Source: JADGHX01 sp035760965 | Lineage (GTDB): Bacteria > Pseudomonadota > Gammaproteobacteria > Steroidobacterales > Steroidobacteraceae | DNA: 52,752 bases | NCBI GenBank assembly: GCA_035760965.1 | Contig: DASTRY010000074.1 | Location: 1 to 52,752, forward strand | Reading direction: 5' to 3' | Position numbers and translations under genes: made by a program | Notes under the pieces: generated by a model | What the model was told of the DNA's origin: nothing | The model's input: the letters and a program-made list of their open reading frames with translations, nothing else | Databases searched by the model: none | Shown: in pieces, positions 16,524 through 24,338 of the stretch | Numbering within the stretch: position 1 is the stretch's first letter | How the letters are laid out: each line of letters begins with the position of its first letter

Positions 16524-18362
16524 GTGATCTACCTCGACTACGCGGCGACGACGCCGGTGGAGCCCGCGGTCGCACGCGCCATGTGCGCCGTGCTGAACGC
16601 CGCGGGCTCGTACGGCAATGCCGGCTCGATCACCCATGCCTTCGGTCGTCGCGCGGCCGCGCGCATCGAAGCGGCGCGCGCTCAGGTCGCGGCGCTCATC
16701 GGGGCGCAGCCCGAGGACATCGTGTTCACTTCGGGCGCCACCGAGTCGAACAACCTCGCGATTCTCGGCACCGCGCGCGCGAACGCGGATCGCAAGCGTC
16801 ACATCATCACCTCGCGCATCGAGCACAAGGCGGTGCTCGACCCCTGCAAGCAGCTCGAGCGCGAAGGGTTCACGGTCACCTACCTTGCGCCGAATGCGAA
16901 CGGCAGCATCACCCCGGACGCGGTCGAGGCATGGCTGCGGCCCGATACGGCGCTCGTCTCGATCATGCACGTGAACAACGAGACGGGTGTGATCCAGGAC
17001 ATCCGCGCCATCGGCGACTTGTGCCGCGCGCGCGGCGTGCCGTTTCACACCGACGCCGCACAATCCGTGGGCAAGATACGGATTCGCGTGCGAGAGCCCG
17101 GGCGCGCCGGCGTGCAAACAGGGGGCAGCGGCGGCGTTGCCAACGCGGCGGCCGACGTTTTGCCCGTCGACATGCTGTCTTTTACCGCGCACAAGCTCTA
17201 TGGGCCGCAGGGCATCGGGGCGCTCTACGTACGGCCCGAAGTGCGTCCGCTCGTGCGTGCCGTCCTATTCGGAGGCGGGCAGGAGCGCGGGCTGCGGCCG
17301 GGAACGCTCCCGCTTCATCAAATCGTCGGGTTTGGCGTCGCGTGCGAGATCGCGGCGTGGGCGATGGCGAAGGAGGCCGGGCGGCTTGCGCGCCTGCGCG
17401 ACCGGCTGTGGCAATTGCTCGAGCCGCTCGGCGGCGTGCATCTGAACGGTGCAGCCGCGCCACGCGTCGCCGAGATCTTGAATGTCTCGTTCGAGGGCGT
17501 GGAGGGCGAGAGCCTCGTGACCGGGCTCACGTCGCTTGCGGTCACGACGGGGTCGGCGTGTAACTCGGCCTCCGGCGAGCCGTCGTATGTGCTGCGCGCG
17601 CTGGGTCGCGGGACGGAGCTGGCGCAGAGCTCACTGCGCTTCAGCTTCGGGCGCGGCACGAGTGAAGCGGATATCGATGCGGCGGCCGCCGCCGTGACCG
17701 CGCAGCTGGAGAAGCTGCGGCGCGTGTCGCCCGCGAGCTCGAAGTCCGCAAGTGGGGCATCGAACGTCGCAGCCGGGCCCTCGCTCGGAGCAAGCATGGC
17801 CGCCACGAAGGCTGGCATGGAGCCCAGCGCAGCCGCTCAGGTAGCGCCTGCGCGCATCGAGAGGCGCGTCACCGCTCGACGCGCGGAAGACCGGCGCGTC
17901 GCTTCGTACGCCAGCAGTGCGGCGACGCTCGCGCGTCAGGCCGAGGCCGAGCTGGACACGCTGAGCCCGCTTGCGCGCAAGTACTTCGATGAGCTTCCAA
18001 ATGCCGGTGCAATGGCGCCGAACGGCAACGTCCAAGGCGCCAACGAGAGCATGGAAGAGGGCACAGTGCTGCGCGGCGAGGCCGGGAGCATCAGCGAGGG
18101 CGCGTGGGTGCGCTTCCACCTGCGCGTGGCGAACGGGTCTGTGAAGGCGGCCCTTTTTCAGGCGTGGGGCTGTCCCCATACTCTGGCGGTGACCGCGTGG
18201 CTCACCGAACAGCTCCCCGGACGCTCCCTCAGGGACCTGGTCCCCGGCAAGCCGGCTGCGTGGCTCGAGACTCTGGGAGTTCCGGTGGAGAAACTGGGTC
18301 GGCTGCTCACGGTCGAAGATGCGTTGAACGCCACCCTTCAGCCCCCGGCCGGGGCGCCGTAG
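16524..18362 (+). CDS. iscS: Cysteine desulfurase fused to a degenerate IscU-like domain
   Basis: A 612-residue two-part protein. Residues 1 to about 400 form a group I (IscS-type) PLP enzyme that removes sulfur from cysteine: the PLP lysine is Lys224 in SFTAHKLYGPQG and the catalytic loop cysteine is Cys346 in GSACNSASGEPS. Both are 18 positions later than in E. coli IscS, matching a Gly/Ala-rich insertion of about that size before VDMLSF. A low-complexity linker (about 400-475) leads to a C-terminal IscU-like domain (about 477-605). Its FQAWGCPHTLAVTAWLTEQL retains the middle IscU cysteine as Cys550, but the first (EAGSISEG) and third (EKLGRLLTVEDAL) cluster-ligand cysteines are gone. No iscR, separate iscU, hscBA or isc fdx gene lies nearby; iscA follows after 17 bases. 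Confidence 0.9.
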   Translation: MIYLDYAATTPVEPAVARAMCAVLNAAGSYGNAGSITHAFGRRAAARIEAARAQVAALIGAQPEDIVFTSGATESNNLAILGTARANADRKRHIITSRIEHKAVLDPCKQLEREGFTVTYLAPNANGSITPDAVEAWLRPDTALVSIMHVNNETGVIQDIRAIGDLCRARGVPFHTDAAQSVGKIRIRVREPGRAGVQTGGSGGVANAAADVLPVDMLSFTAHKLYGPQGIGALYVRPEVRPLVRAVLFGGGQERGLRPGTLPLHQIVGFGVACEIAAWAMAKEAGRLARLRDRLWQLLEPLGGVHLNGAAAPRVAEILNVSFEGVEGESLVTGLTSLAVTTGSACNSASGEPSYVLRALGRGTELAQSSLRFSFGRGTSEADIDAAAAAVTAQLEKLRRVSPASSKSASGASNVAAGPSLGASMAATKAGMEPSAAAQVAPARIERRVTARRAEDRRVASYASSAATLARQAEAELDTLSPLARKYFDELPNAGAMAPNGNVQGANESMEEGTVLRGEAGSISEGAWVRFHLRVANGSVKAALFQAWGCPHTLAVTAWLTEQLPGRSLRDLVPGKPAAWLETLGVPVEKLGRLLTVEDALNATLQPPAGAP

Positions 18363-18379
18363 AATTCGCCAAGCCGAAT

Positions 18380-18703
18380 ATGTCCATTTCGCTCACTGAA
18401 TCCGCCGCCGATCGCATCCGTACCTTCCTGGCCGCCCGCGGCCATGGGCTCGGGCTCCGCCTCGGGGTCCGCAAGACCGGCTGCTCCGGTTTCGCTTACG
18501 TCGTGAACTACGCGGACGGGCAGCAGCCCGGCGACGTCATCTTCGAGGACCGCGGCGTGCGGGTGTTCGTGGACCCGGAGAGCCTGAAGCTCATCGACGG
18601 CACGCAAGTGGACTTCGTGAAGCAAGGGCTGAACGAGGCCTTCCGCTTCCGCAACCCGAACGTGAAGGGCGAATGCGGTTGCGGCGAGAGTTTCTCGGTC
18701 TGA
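18380..18703 (+). CDS. iscA: A-type iron-sulfur carrier protein (IscA/ErpA/HesB family)
   Basis: A 107-residue A-type carrier that delivers Fe-S clusters to apoproteins. The three conserved cysteines are present: Cys35 in KTGCSGFAY, and the C-terminal pair in GECGCGESF. The frame is open further upstream within the preceding gene, but the ATG at 18380 matches the family start (MSISLTESAADRI). It follows the desulfurase fusion by 17 bases and is probably co-transcribed. IscA versus ErpA cannot be separated with certainty; the operon position favours IscA. Confidence 0.92.
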   Translation: MSISLTESAADRIRTFLAARGHGLGLRLGVRKTGCSGFAYVVNYADGQQPGDVIFEDRGVRVFVDPESLKLIDGTQVDFVKQGLNEAFRFRNPNVKGECGCGESFSV

Positions 18704-18830
18704 CGGGCCACCGTGCCGCGGCCTGTTTTACGGCCTCGAAAAGTCCTTTCAGAACCGGCACTTCCACCCCGCGCAAAATTGCGGCAGGGGCGCTCAGCCA
18801 GTAGACTTCCCGGCCCACTGTGGCCGCCGC

Positions 18831-18869
18831 GCTCGGTGCCCCCGTAAGGTGCCGGGCGAGCGGCTTTTT
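18831..18869 (+). terminator. Possible intrinsic terminator after iscA
   Basis: GCTC...GCCC (18831-18842) can pair, with a small bulge, with GGGC-GAGC (18854-18861), and five T follow at 18865-18869. The structure is imperfect; it lies in the iscA-ndk gap of about 200 bases, just before the ndk ribosome-binding site. Confidence 0.3.
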
Positions 18870-18902
18870 CCCACGCGAATCGTTTTCCGGAGGTCGATGT
18901 CC

Positions 18903-19331
18903 ATGGCGCTCGAGCGCACTTTCTCCATCGTCAAGCCCGACGGCGTAGCCCGCAACCTCATCGGCGAGGTCTACCGCCGCTTCGAGCAGGCGGGGCTCAC
19001 CGTGATCGCCGCGCGCATGGTCCATCTGTCCCAGCGGGAAGCGGAAGCGTTCTACGCGGTCCACAAGGAGCGGCCCTTCTTCAAGGACCTGGTGAAATAC
19101 ATGACCTCGGGTCCCGTGATGATCCAGGTGCTCGAGGGCGAGAACGCCATCGCGAAGAACCGCGAGATCATGGGCGCTACGGACCCGAAGAAGGCCGCGC
19201 CCGGCACGATCCGCGCCGACCTCGCGGAGAGCATCGAGCGCAATACGGTGCACGGCTCCGATGGGCCGGCAACGGCCGCGCAGGAAATCGCATACTTCTT
19301 CGCCGGCGCGGACCTGCATCCGCGCGGTTGA
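18903..19331 (+). CDS. ndk: Nucleoside-diphosphate kinase
   Basis: A 142-residue enzyme that transfers the gamma-phosphate from ATP to nucleoside diphosphates through a phosphohistidine. Diagnostic blocks are ERTFSIVKPDGVARN at the start and NTVHGSDGPATAAQEIAYFF, which holds the catalytic histidine. The start chosen, ATG at 18903, has GGAGG nine bases upstream and aligns with the family; an ATG at 18897 is too close to the Shine-Dalgarno. rlmN starts four bases after the stop, the conserved ndk-rlmN order. Confidence 0.97.
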   Translation: MALERTFSIVKPDGVARNLIGEVYRRFEQAGLTVIAARMVHLSQREAEAFYAVHKERPFFKDLVKYMTSGPVMIQVLEGENAIAKNREIMGATDPKKAAPGTIRADLAESIERNTVHGSDGPATAAQEIAYFFAGADLHPRG

Positions 19332-19334
19332 TCC

Positions 19335-20459
19335 ATGTCCAGCGCTCCCGCCATACGCGAACGCAAGAACCTGCTCGGGCTGACGCGGCCCGAGCTGGAA
19401 GCGTTCGTGCGGGAGCTGGGGAGCGAACCCTTCCGCGCGCGCCAGCTCTGGAGCTGGATGTACAAGCGCGCGGAGGGCTCGTTCGAGGCCATGACGGATC
19501 TCGCCAAAGCGTTCCGCGCACAGCTCGCGGAGTGCGCCGAGATTCGCGTGCCCGAGATCGTCACGCAGCAAGCGTCCGCGGACGGCACACGCAAGTGGCT
19601 CCTGCGCGCGGATGCGCGGCAGGCGTTCGAGATGGTCTACATCCCGGAGCCGGACCGCGGCACGCTGTGCATTTCCTCGCAGGTGGGCTGCGCGCTCGAC
19701 TGCGCGTTCTGCTCGACGGCGCAGCAGGGGTTCAATCGCAATCTCACGACCGCGGAGATCGTCGGGCAGGTGTGGCTCGCGAATCGCGAGCTCGGGACCA
19801 CGGGGCAGCCGGGCGACCGTGCCGTCACGAACGTGGTGCTGATGGGGATGGGCGAGCCGCTCGCGAACTTCCGGAACGTCGTGCCGGCGCTCCGCATCTT
19901 CACGGACGATCTCGGGTTCGATCTGTCGCGGCGTCGCGTGACGCTGTCGACGTCGGGGCTCGTGCCGCAGATCTACAAGCTCGCCGAAGAGGTGAACGTC
20001 GCGCTCGCCGTGTCGCTGCACGCGCCGAACGACGAGCTGCGTAACGAGCTCGTGCCCATCAACCGCGTGCATCCGATCGCGGAGCTGCTCGAAGCCTGCT
20101 GGCACTACATCGACGAGCAGAACGGCCGCAGCGTCACCTTCGAATACGTTATGCTCGATGGCGTCAACGACTCCATCGCGCACGCGCGCGAGCTCGCACA
20201 GCTTCTGAAGGGTCATCCGGCGAAGATGAACCTGATCCCGTTCAACCCGTTCCCGGGCACGCGCTACCGGCGCTCGCCTGCGGAGCGGATCCAGCGCTTC
20301 CGCGACGAATGCATCCAGCGAGGTCTCCTCGCGACCATCCGGCGCACCCGGGGGGATGACATCGACGCGGCGTGCGGCCAGCTCGCCGGCAAGGTCATCG
20401 ATCGCACGACCGTCCGGCTCGGCAACAAGCTCATTGGCGTGGCGGTACAACCATCATGA
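19335..20459 (+). CDS. rlmN: Dual-specificity RNA methyltransferase RlmN
   Basis: A 374-residue radical-SAM enzyme that methylates C2 of adenosine 2503 in 23S rRNA and A37 of some tRNAs. The radical-SAM cluster motif CxxxCxxC is CALDCAFC, followed by STAQQGFNRNLTTAEI. The SAM-binding GMGEPLANF and the C-terminal RTRGDDIDAACGQL, with the second catalytic cysteine, are present. The stop overlaps the pilW start (ATGA), indicating coupling. Confidence 0.97.
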   Translation: MSSAPAIRERKNLLGLTRPELEAFVRELGSEPFRARQLWSWMYKRAEGSFEAMTDLAKAFRAQLAECAEIRVPEIVTQQASADGTRKWLLRADARQAFEMVYIPEPDRGTLCISSQVGCALDCAFCSTAQQGFNRNLTTAEIVGQVWLANRELGTTGQPGDRAVTNVVLMGMGEPLANFRNVVPALRIFTDDLGFDLSRRRVTLSTSGLVPQIYKLAEEVNVALAVSLHAPNDELRNELVPINRVHPIAELLEACWHYIDEQNGRSVTFEYVMLDGVNDSIAHARELAQLLKGHPAKMNLIPFNPFPGTRYRRSPAERIQRFRDECIQRGLLATIRRTRGDDIDAACGQLAGKVIDRTTVRLGNKLIGVAVQPS

Positions 20460-21241
20460 GACATGCGCGTCCCGGGGTCATCGCGTCCGCGCTACTGCTG
20501 CTGCTAGCGGCGTGCGCATCGAACGGCGGCAACACGCCGACCAGCAACTACCGGTCCGACGAGACCGAGGCGGAGAAAGCCGCGTCGCTGAACAAGCAGC
20601 TCGGCACGGTGTATCTGCGCCAGGGCAATCTCGCGCTCGCGAAAGAGAAGCTCGAGCGCGCCGAGAAGTACAACCCGCGCGACCCGGAGACGCACAGCGT
20701 CCTCGCGCTCCTGTACGAGAAGCTGAACAACCCGGCCGAAGCGGAATCGCACTACAAGACGGCCATCCGGCTCGCCCCGCGCGATCCGGAGATCATCAAC
20801 AACTACGCCGTGTACCTTTGCAAGAACGGGCGCACGGAGGAGGGCGTGAAGCGCTTCCTCGAAGCGGCGCGTAATCCGCTCTATCGCACGCCCGAGATGG
20901 CCTACAGCAACGCGGGCGTCTGCCTGCGCACCGCCAAGCGTTACGACGAAGCGGCGAACGCGTTCGACCGCGCGCTGCAGATTCGCCCAGGTTTCGCCGA
21001 GGCGGCCTTCCAGTCCGCCGATCTCGAGCTCGAGCGCGGTCACATCGCCGAGGGACGTGCGCAGCTCGACCGCTATCTCGCTTCGCACCCGGCCACCGCG
21101 GACCTGCTGCTGCTCGGCGTGCGCTTCGCGCGGCTGCAGGGCGACCGCGTGGCCGAAGAGAAGTACACCCGTCGACTGCGCATCGAGTTCGCCGGCTCCG
21201 ACCAGTTGCGTTCGCTCGAGACGAAGCGCAACCCTGGCTGA
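20456..21241 (+). CDS. pilW: Type IV pilus biogenesis lipoprotein PilW/PilF (TPR)
   Basis: A 261-residue lipoprotein with signal peptide and lipobox LLAACAS (acylated Cys about residue 20), followed by four to five tetratricopeptide repeats (for example LGTVYLRQGNLALAKEKLERAEKYNP, LALLYEKLNNPAEAESHYKTAIRLAP). PilF/PilW acts as the outer-membrane pilotin that assembles the PilQ secretin. The ATG overlaps the rlmN stop. The position rlmN-pilW-rodZ is common in pseudomonads and relatives. Confidence 0.9.
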   Translation: MRHARPGVIASALLLLLAACASNGGNTPTSNYRSDETEAEKAASLNKQLGTVYLRQGNLALAKEKLERAEKYNPRDPETHSVLALLYEKLNNPAEAESHYKTAIRLAPRDPEIINNYAVYLCKNGRTEEGVKRFLEAARNPLYRTPEMAYSNAGVCLRTAKRYDEAANAFDRALQIRPGFAEAAFQSADLELERGHIAEGRAQLDRYLASHPATADLLLLGVRFARLQGDRVAEEKYTRRLRIEFAGSDQLRSLETKRNPG

Positions 21242-21245
21242 TGTC

Positions 21246-22301
21246 ATGTCCGCGACTCCCGGGAGCGAATTCCGCACCGGCATCGGTGCGCGACTCAAGG
21301 CCGGCCGCGAGCGGCTGGGCCTGACGTTGCTGCAGCTCGCGGAGAAGCTCCACGTCGATCCGGCGGTGGTCGAGAAGCTCGAGGCGGAGCGCTTCGCCGA
21401 GTTCGATGCGCCCGTGTACGTGAAAGGGCACATCAAGCGCTACGCGGAGCTCGTCGGCGAGAACATCCAGGAGCTGCTGGATGTGTATTCCGCCGCGATC
21501 AAGCCGGTGATGCCCGATCTCACGCAGCTGCCCAAGGCCGCGCACCATCAGGCCGATCCGCGCAAGCTCGTGTTGCCTTCGCTGGTCGTGCTGATTGCGT
21601 TCGCGCTCGTCGGAACGGTGTGGTGGATCTTGCAGAACGTGGGCAAGCTCAGCGCCCCCGTGGCGCCGCAGACGGTGGAGGCGCAAGAGGAGACGACGGC
21701 GGCCGCGTCGGGCGTCGCCGAGCCCGTGCCGCCCGCGGCGACGTCACCGGAAAGTGCCGACACCAACACAGCGGATGAGAGCACGGAGCCGCCGGTGGCG
21801 AGCGCTGCGTCGGATGCATCCGCGTCGAATGCAGACGTGAATACGAGCCCCGACACTGCCGGCCGTCGCGGCACCGGCACTCGCGCTGGCACCACCGCCG
21901 GCGCGGCGTCGAGCGCGCAAATCACGAAGTCCACCGCACTCGCCGCGTCGGCAACTCCACGGCCGGAGCCGGCCGAGCCGCAGCCCCTGAAATCCATCGA
22001 CGTCACGCTGAAATTCTCGGCGGATAGCTGGGCCGAGGTGTACGACGCCGACGGCCAGCGGCTCTTCTACGACATCGGTGCCGCCAACACCTCGCACGCG
22101 GTCACCGGCACGCCGCCGCTGCGCGTCGTGCTCGGCAACGCGCCGGGCGTCACGGTCAACATCAACGGTCGGCCCGCGAAGGTGCCGGCGAGCGCGGTCC
22201 AGAACGACAGCGCGCAATTCACCATCAATCGCTCCGGGCGCATCGTCCGCGCGCGGCCGACCGAGGCCGCTTCCGCCGCGAGCAAGCCGAACGGGGAGTA
22301 G
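21246..22301 (+). CDS. rodZ: Cytoskeletal protein RodZ
   Basis: A 351-residue bitopic protein that links MreB filaments to the wall-elongation machinery. An N-terminal Cro/CI-type helix-turn-helix (about residues 10-75, LLQLAEKLHVDPAVVEKLEAERF) binds MreB, a membrane helix lies at about 105-123 (SLVVLIAFALVGTVWWIL), then a long Ala/Ser/Thr-rich periplasmic linker and a C-terminal DUF4115 beta domain (SIDVTLKFSADSWAEVYDADGQRLFYD...). ATG at 21246, five bases after the pilW stop. ispG, which often follows rodZ, is absent. Confidence 0.92.
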   Translation: MSATPGSEFRTGIGARLKAGRERLGLTLLQLAEKLHVDPAVVEKLEAERFAEFDAPVYVKGHIKRYAELVGENIQELLDVYSAAIKPVMPDLTQLPKAAHHQADPRKLVLPSLVVLIAFALVGTVWWILQNVGKLSAPVAPQTVEAQEETTAAASGVAEPVPPAATSPESADTNTADESTEPPVASAASDASASNADVNTSPDTAGRRGTGTRAGTTAGAASSAQITKSTALAASATPRPEPAEPQPLKSIDVTLKFSADSWAEVYDADGQRLFYDIGAANTSHAVTGTPPLRVVLGNAPGVTVNINGRPAKVPASAVQNDSAQFTINRSGRIVRARPTEAASAASKPNGE

Positions 22302-22303
22302 TT

Positions 22304-23590
22304 TTGGCGGACATCATCCAAGCCGTACGCGGCATGAACGACGTGCTGCCGGCCGAAATCGGTACGTGGCAATACGTCGAGAGCATCGTGCGCAACCTCG
22401 TTGCCGCATACGGGTACGAAGAAATTCGCGTGCCCATCGTCGAGGAGACGCGGCTCTTCAAGCGCGCGATCGGCGAGCTGACGGACGTCGTCGAGAAGGA
22501 GATGTACACCTTCGACGACAACGGCACGCTGCTCACGCTGCGCCCCGAAGCGACGGCGGGCATCGTGCGTGCCGTCATCGAGAACGGGATGCTGCGCGGC
22601 GCGCGCCACAAGCTCTGGTGCATCGGGCCGATGTTCCGCCACGAGACGCCGCAGGAAGGGCGCTACCGCCAGTTCTATCAGCTCGATGTCGAGACGATCG
22701 GCTTCGCCGGTCCCGATGTCGACGCCGAGATCATCGCGATGACCGCGCGCCTGTGGCGCCTGCTCGGCATCGACCGCGTGCGGCTCGAGATCAATTCGCT
22801 CGGCACGCCCGAGGCGCGCCGCGCCTATCGCGAGCTGCTGGTGTCGTATTTCAGGAGGCACGAGTCGCAGCTCGATGCGGACAGCCGCCGCCGGCTCGAA
22901 GGCAATCCGCTGCGCATTCTCGACAGCAAGAACCCCGAGATGCAGGCCCTCATTGCCGGCGCGCCCGTGCTGACGGAGCACCTCGACGCGGAGTCGCGGC
23001 AGCATTTCGCAACACTGTGTGCGACCCTCGACGCGCTCGGGGTGCCGTACCGTGTGAATCCGCGGCTCGTGCGCGGCCTCGATTACTACAATCGCACCGT
23101 GTTCGAATGGGTCACCGACGCGCTCGGCTCGCAGAACGCCGTGTGCGCCGGCGGCCGCTACGACGGTCTGATCGCGCACCTCGGCGGCGAATCCCAGCCC
23201 GCCATCGGCTTCGCGATGGGCATGGAGCGGGTGGTCAAGCTGCTCGAGAAGGCGGGCAAGGTCCCGCCGCGTCCGGCGCCGGACGTGTATGTGGTCGTCG
23301 CCGGCGAGCGCGCGACCATCGAGGCGCTGAAGCTCCTCGAGCAGCTCCGCGATCGGTTCCCGCAGCGCCGCTTCGAGATGAATCTCGGCGGCGGCAACTT
23401 CAAAGCGCAGTTCCGGCGCGCGGACCGCAGCAACGCGCCGCTCGCGCTGATTCTCGGGGATGACGAGCTCGCGCGCGGCGTCGTGGGGATGAAACCTTTG
23501 CGGCAAGAGTCCGGTCAGACCGACTGCCCGCTCGCCGAGCTCCCGGCGCGCCTCGAAGCGATGCTGGCCGAGCTGACGAAGAATTATTAG
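22304..23590 (+). CDS. hisS: Histidine--tRNA ligase
   Basis: A 428-residue class II aminoacyl-tRNA synthetase. Motif 2 is FRHETPQEGRYRQFYQLDVE, the histidine-specific motifs are RGLDYYNRTVFE and CAGGRYDGL, and motif 3 is AIGFAMGMERVVKLLE; the anticodon-binding domain occupies about 325-428. It starts with TTG at 22304, preceded by GGGGAG, directly after the rodZ stop. The unusual start codon is supported by alignment of ADIIQAVRGMNDVLP to the family start. Confidence 0.97.
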   Translation: MADIIQAVRGMNDVLPAEIGTWQYVESIVRNLVAAYGYEEIRVPIVEETRLFKRAIGELTDVVEKEMYTFDDNGTLLTLRPEATAGIVRAVIENGMLRGARHKLWCIGPMFRHETPQEGRYRQFYQLDVETIGFAGPDVDAEIIAMTARLWRLLGIDRVRLEINSLGTPEARRAYRELLVSYFRRHESQLDADSRRRLEGNPLRILDSKNPEMQALIAGAPVLTEHLDAESRQHFATLCATLDALGVPYRVNPRLVRGLDYYNRTVFEWVTDALGSQNAVCAGGRYDGLIAHLGGESQPAIGFAMGMERVVKLLEKAGKVPPRPAPDVYVVVAGERATIEALKLLEQLRDRFPQRRFEMNLGGGNFKAQFRRADRSNAPLALILGDDELARGVVGMKPLRQESGQTDCPLAELPARLEAMLAELTKNY

Positions 23591-23600
23591 AGGAGGGTGC

Positions 23601-24296
23601 GTGGACGAATTCCTGTCGGAACAAGAGCAGTGGGAACGGCTGAAGGCCTGGATCCGCTCGAACGCCATCTGGATCATCGCGGGCATTGCCGTCGGTGCCG
23701 GAATCCTCGCCGGCTGGCGCTGGTGGGAAGCGCGCACCGACCGTATCGCACTCGAGGCGGGCGCGAAGTATCAGCAGATCCTCGAGGCGCTCGATCGCAA
23801 GGACAGGGCGCGCGCCGATACGCTCACCATGGAGTTGGAGCGCGACTACAAATCGTCGCCGTATGTCGACCAGGCCCGGCTGCTGCAGGCACGCGTGGCC
23901 GTCGAGTCCAACGAGCTCGACAAGGCGGCGGACGCGCTGCGGGCCGTGATGGAGGGCACGAAGGACAAGCAGCTCGCGCTCGTCGCACGGCTGCGCCTCG
24001 CGCGCGTGCAGCTCGCGCAAGGCAAGCCGGACGACGCGATCCGGACGCTCGATGCCGTGGATCCCGGTGCATTCAAGGCGCGCTATCAGGTGGTGCGTGG
24101 CGATGCGCTCTACGCGAAGGGCGACAAGGCCGGGGCGCTCAAGGCCTATCAGGCGGCGCGCGAGGACGCGTTCGGACAATCCATCGATGCGGAATCGCTC
24201 GAGCTGAAGATCGACGATCTGCTCGCCGAGAACACGCCCGCGGCGCCGGCCGCGCCGCCCGCCGCGTCGACCGCGAAATCCCCTGAGGCGAAATAG
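23601..24296 (+). CDS. yfgM: Ancillary SecYEG translocon subunit YfgM
   Basis: A 231-residue protein with a short cytosolic start, a membrane helix at about 22-42 (NAIWIIAGIAVGAGILAGWRWW) and a periplasmic TPR-like domain. Orthologues bind PpiD and SecYEG and help hand over secreted proteins. GTG start with AGGAGG just upstream (spacing four). Order hisS-yfgM-bamB-der matches E. coli. The last 20 residues are Ala/Pro-rich. Confidence 0.88.
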   Translation: MDEFLSEQEQWERLKAWIRSNAIWIIAGIAVGAGILAGWRWWEARTDRIALEAGAKYQQILEALDRKDRARADTLTMELERDYKSSPYVDQARLLQARVAVESNELDKAADALRAVMEGTKDKQLALVARLRLARVQLAQGKPDDAIRTLDAVDPGAFKARYQVVRGDALYAKGDKAGALKAYQAAREDAFGQSIDAESLELKIDDLLAENTPAAPAAPPAASTAKSPEAK

Positions 24297-24338
24297 CCCG
24301 AACTCATCCGAGGCGCACACCTCCGAGGCTGAACCGAC

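Noticed and set aside
18591..20450. 619-codon minus-strand frame opposite ndk, rlmN and iscA
   Set aside because: Covers three certain genes on the opposite strand and shows no recognisable domain; a codon-bias artefact.
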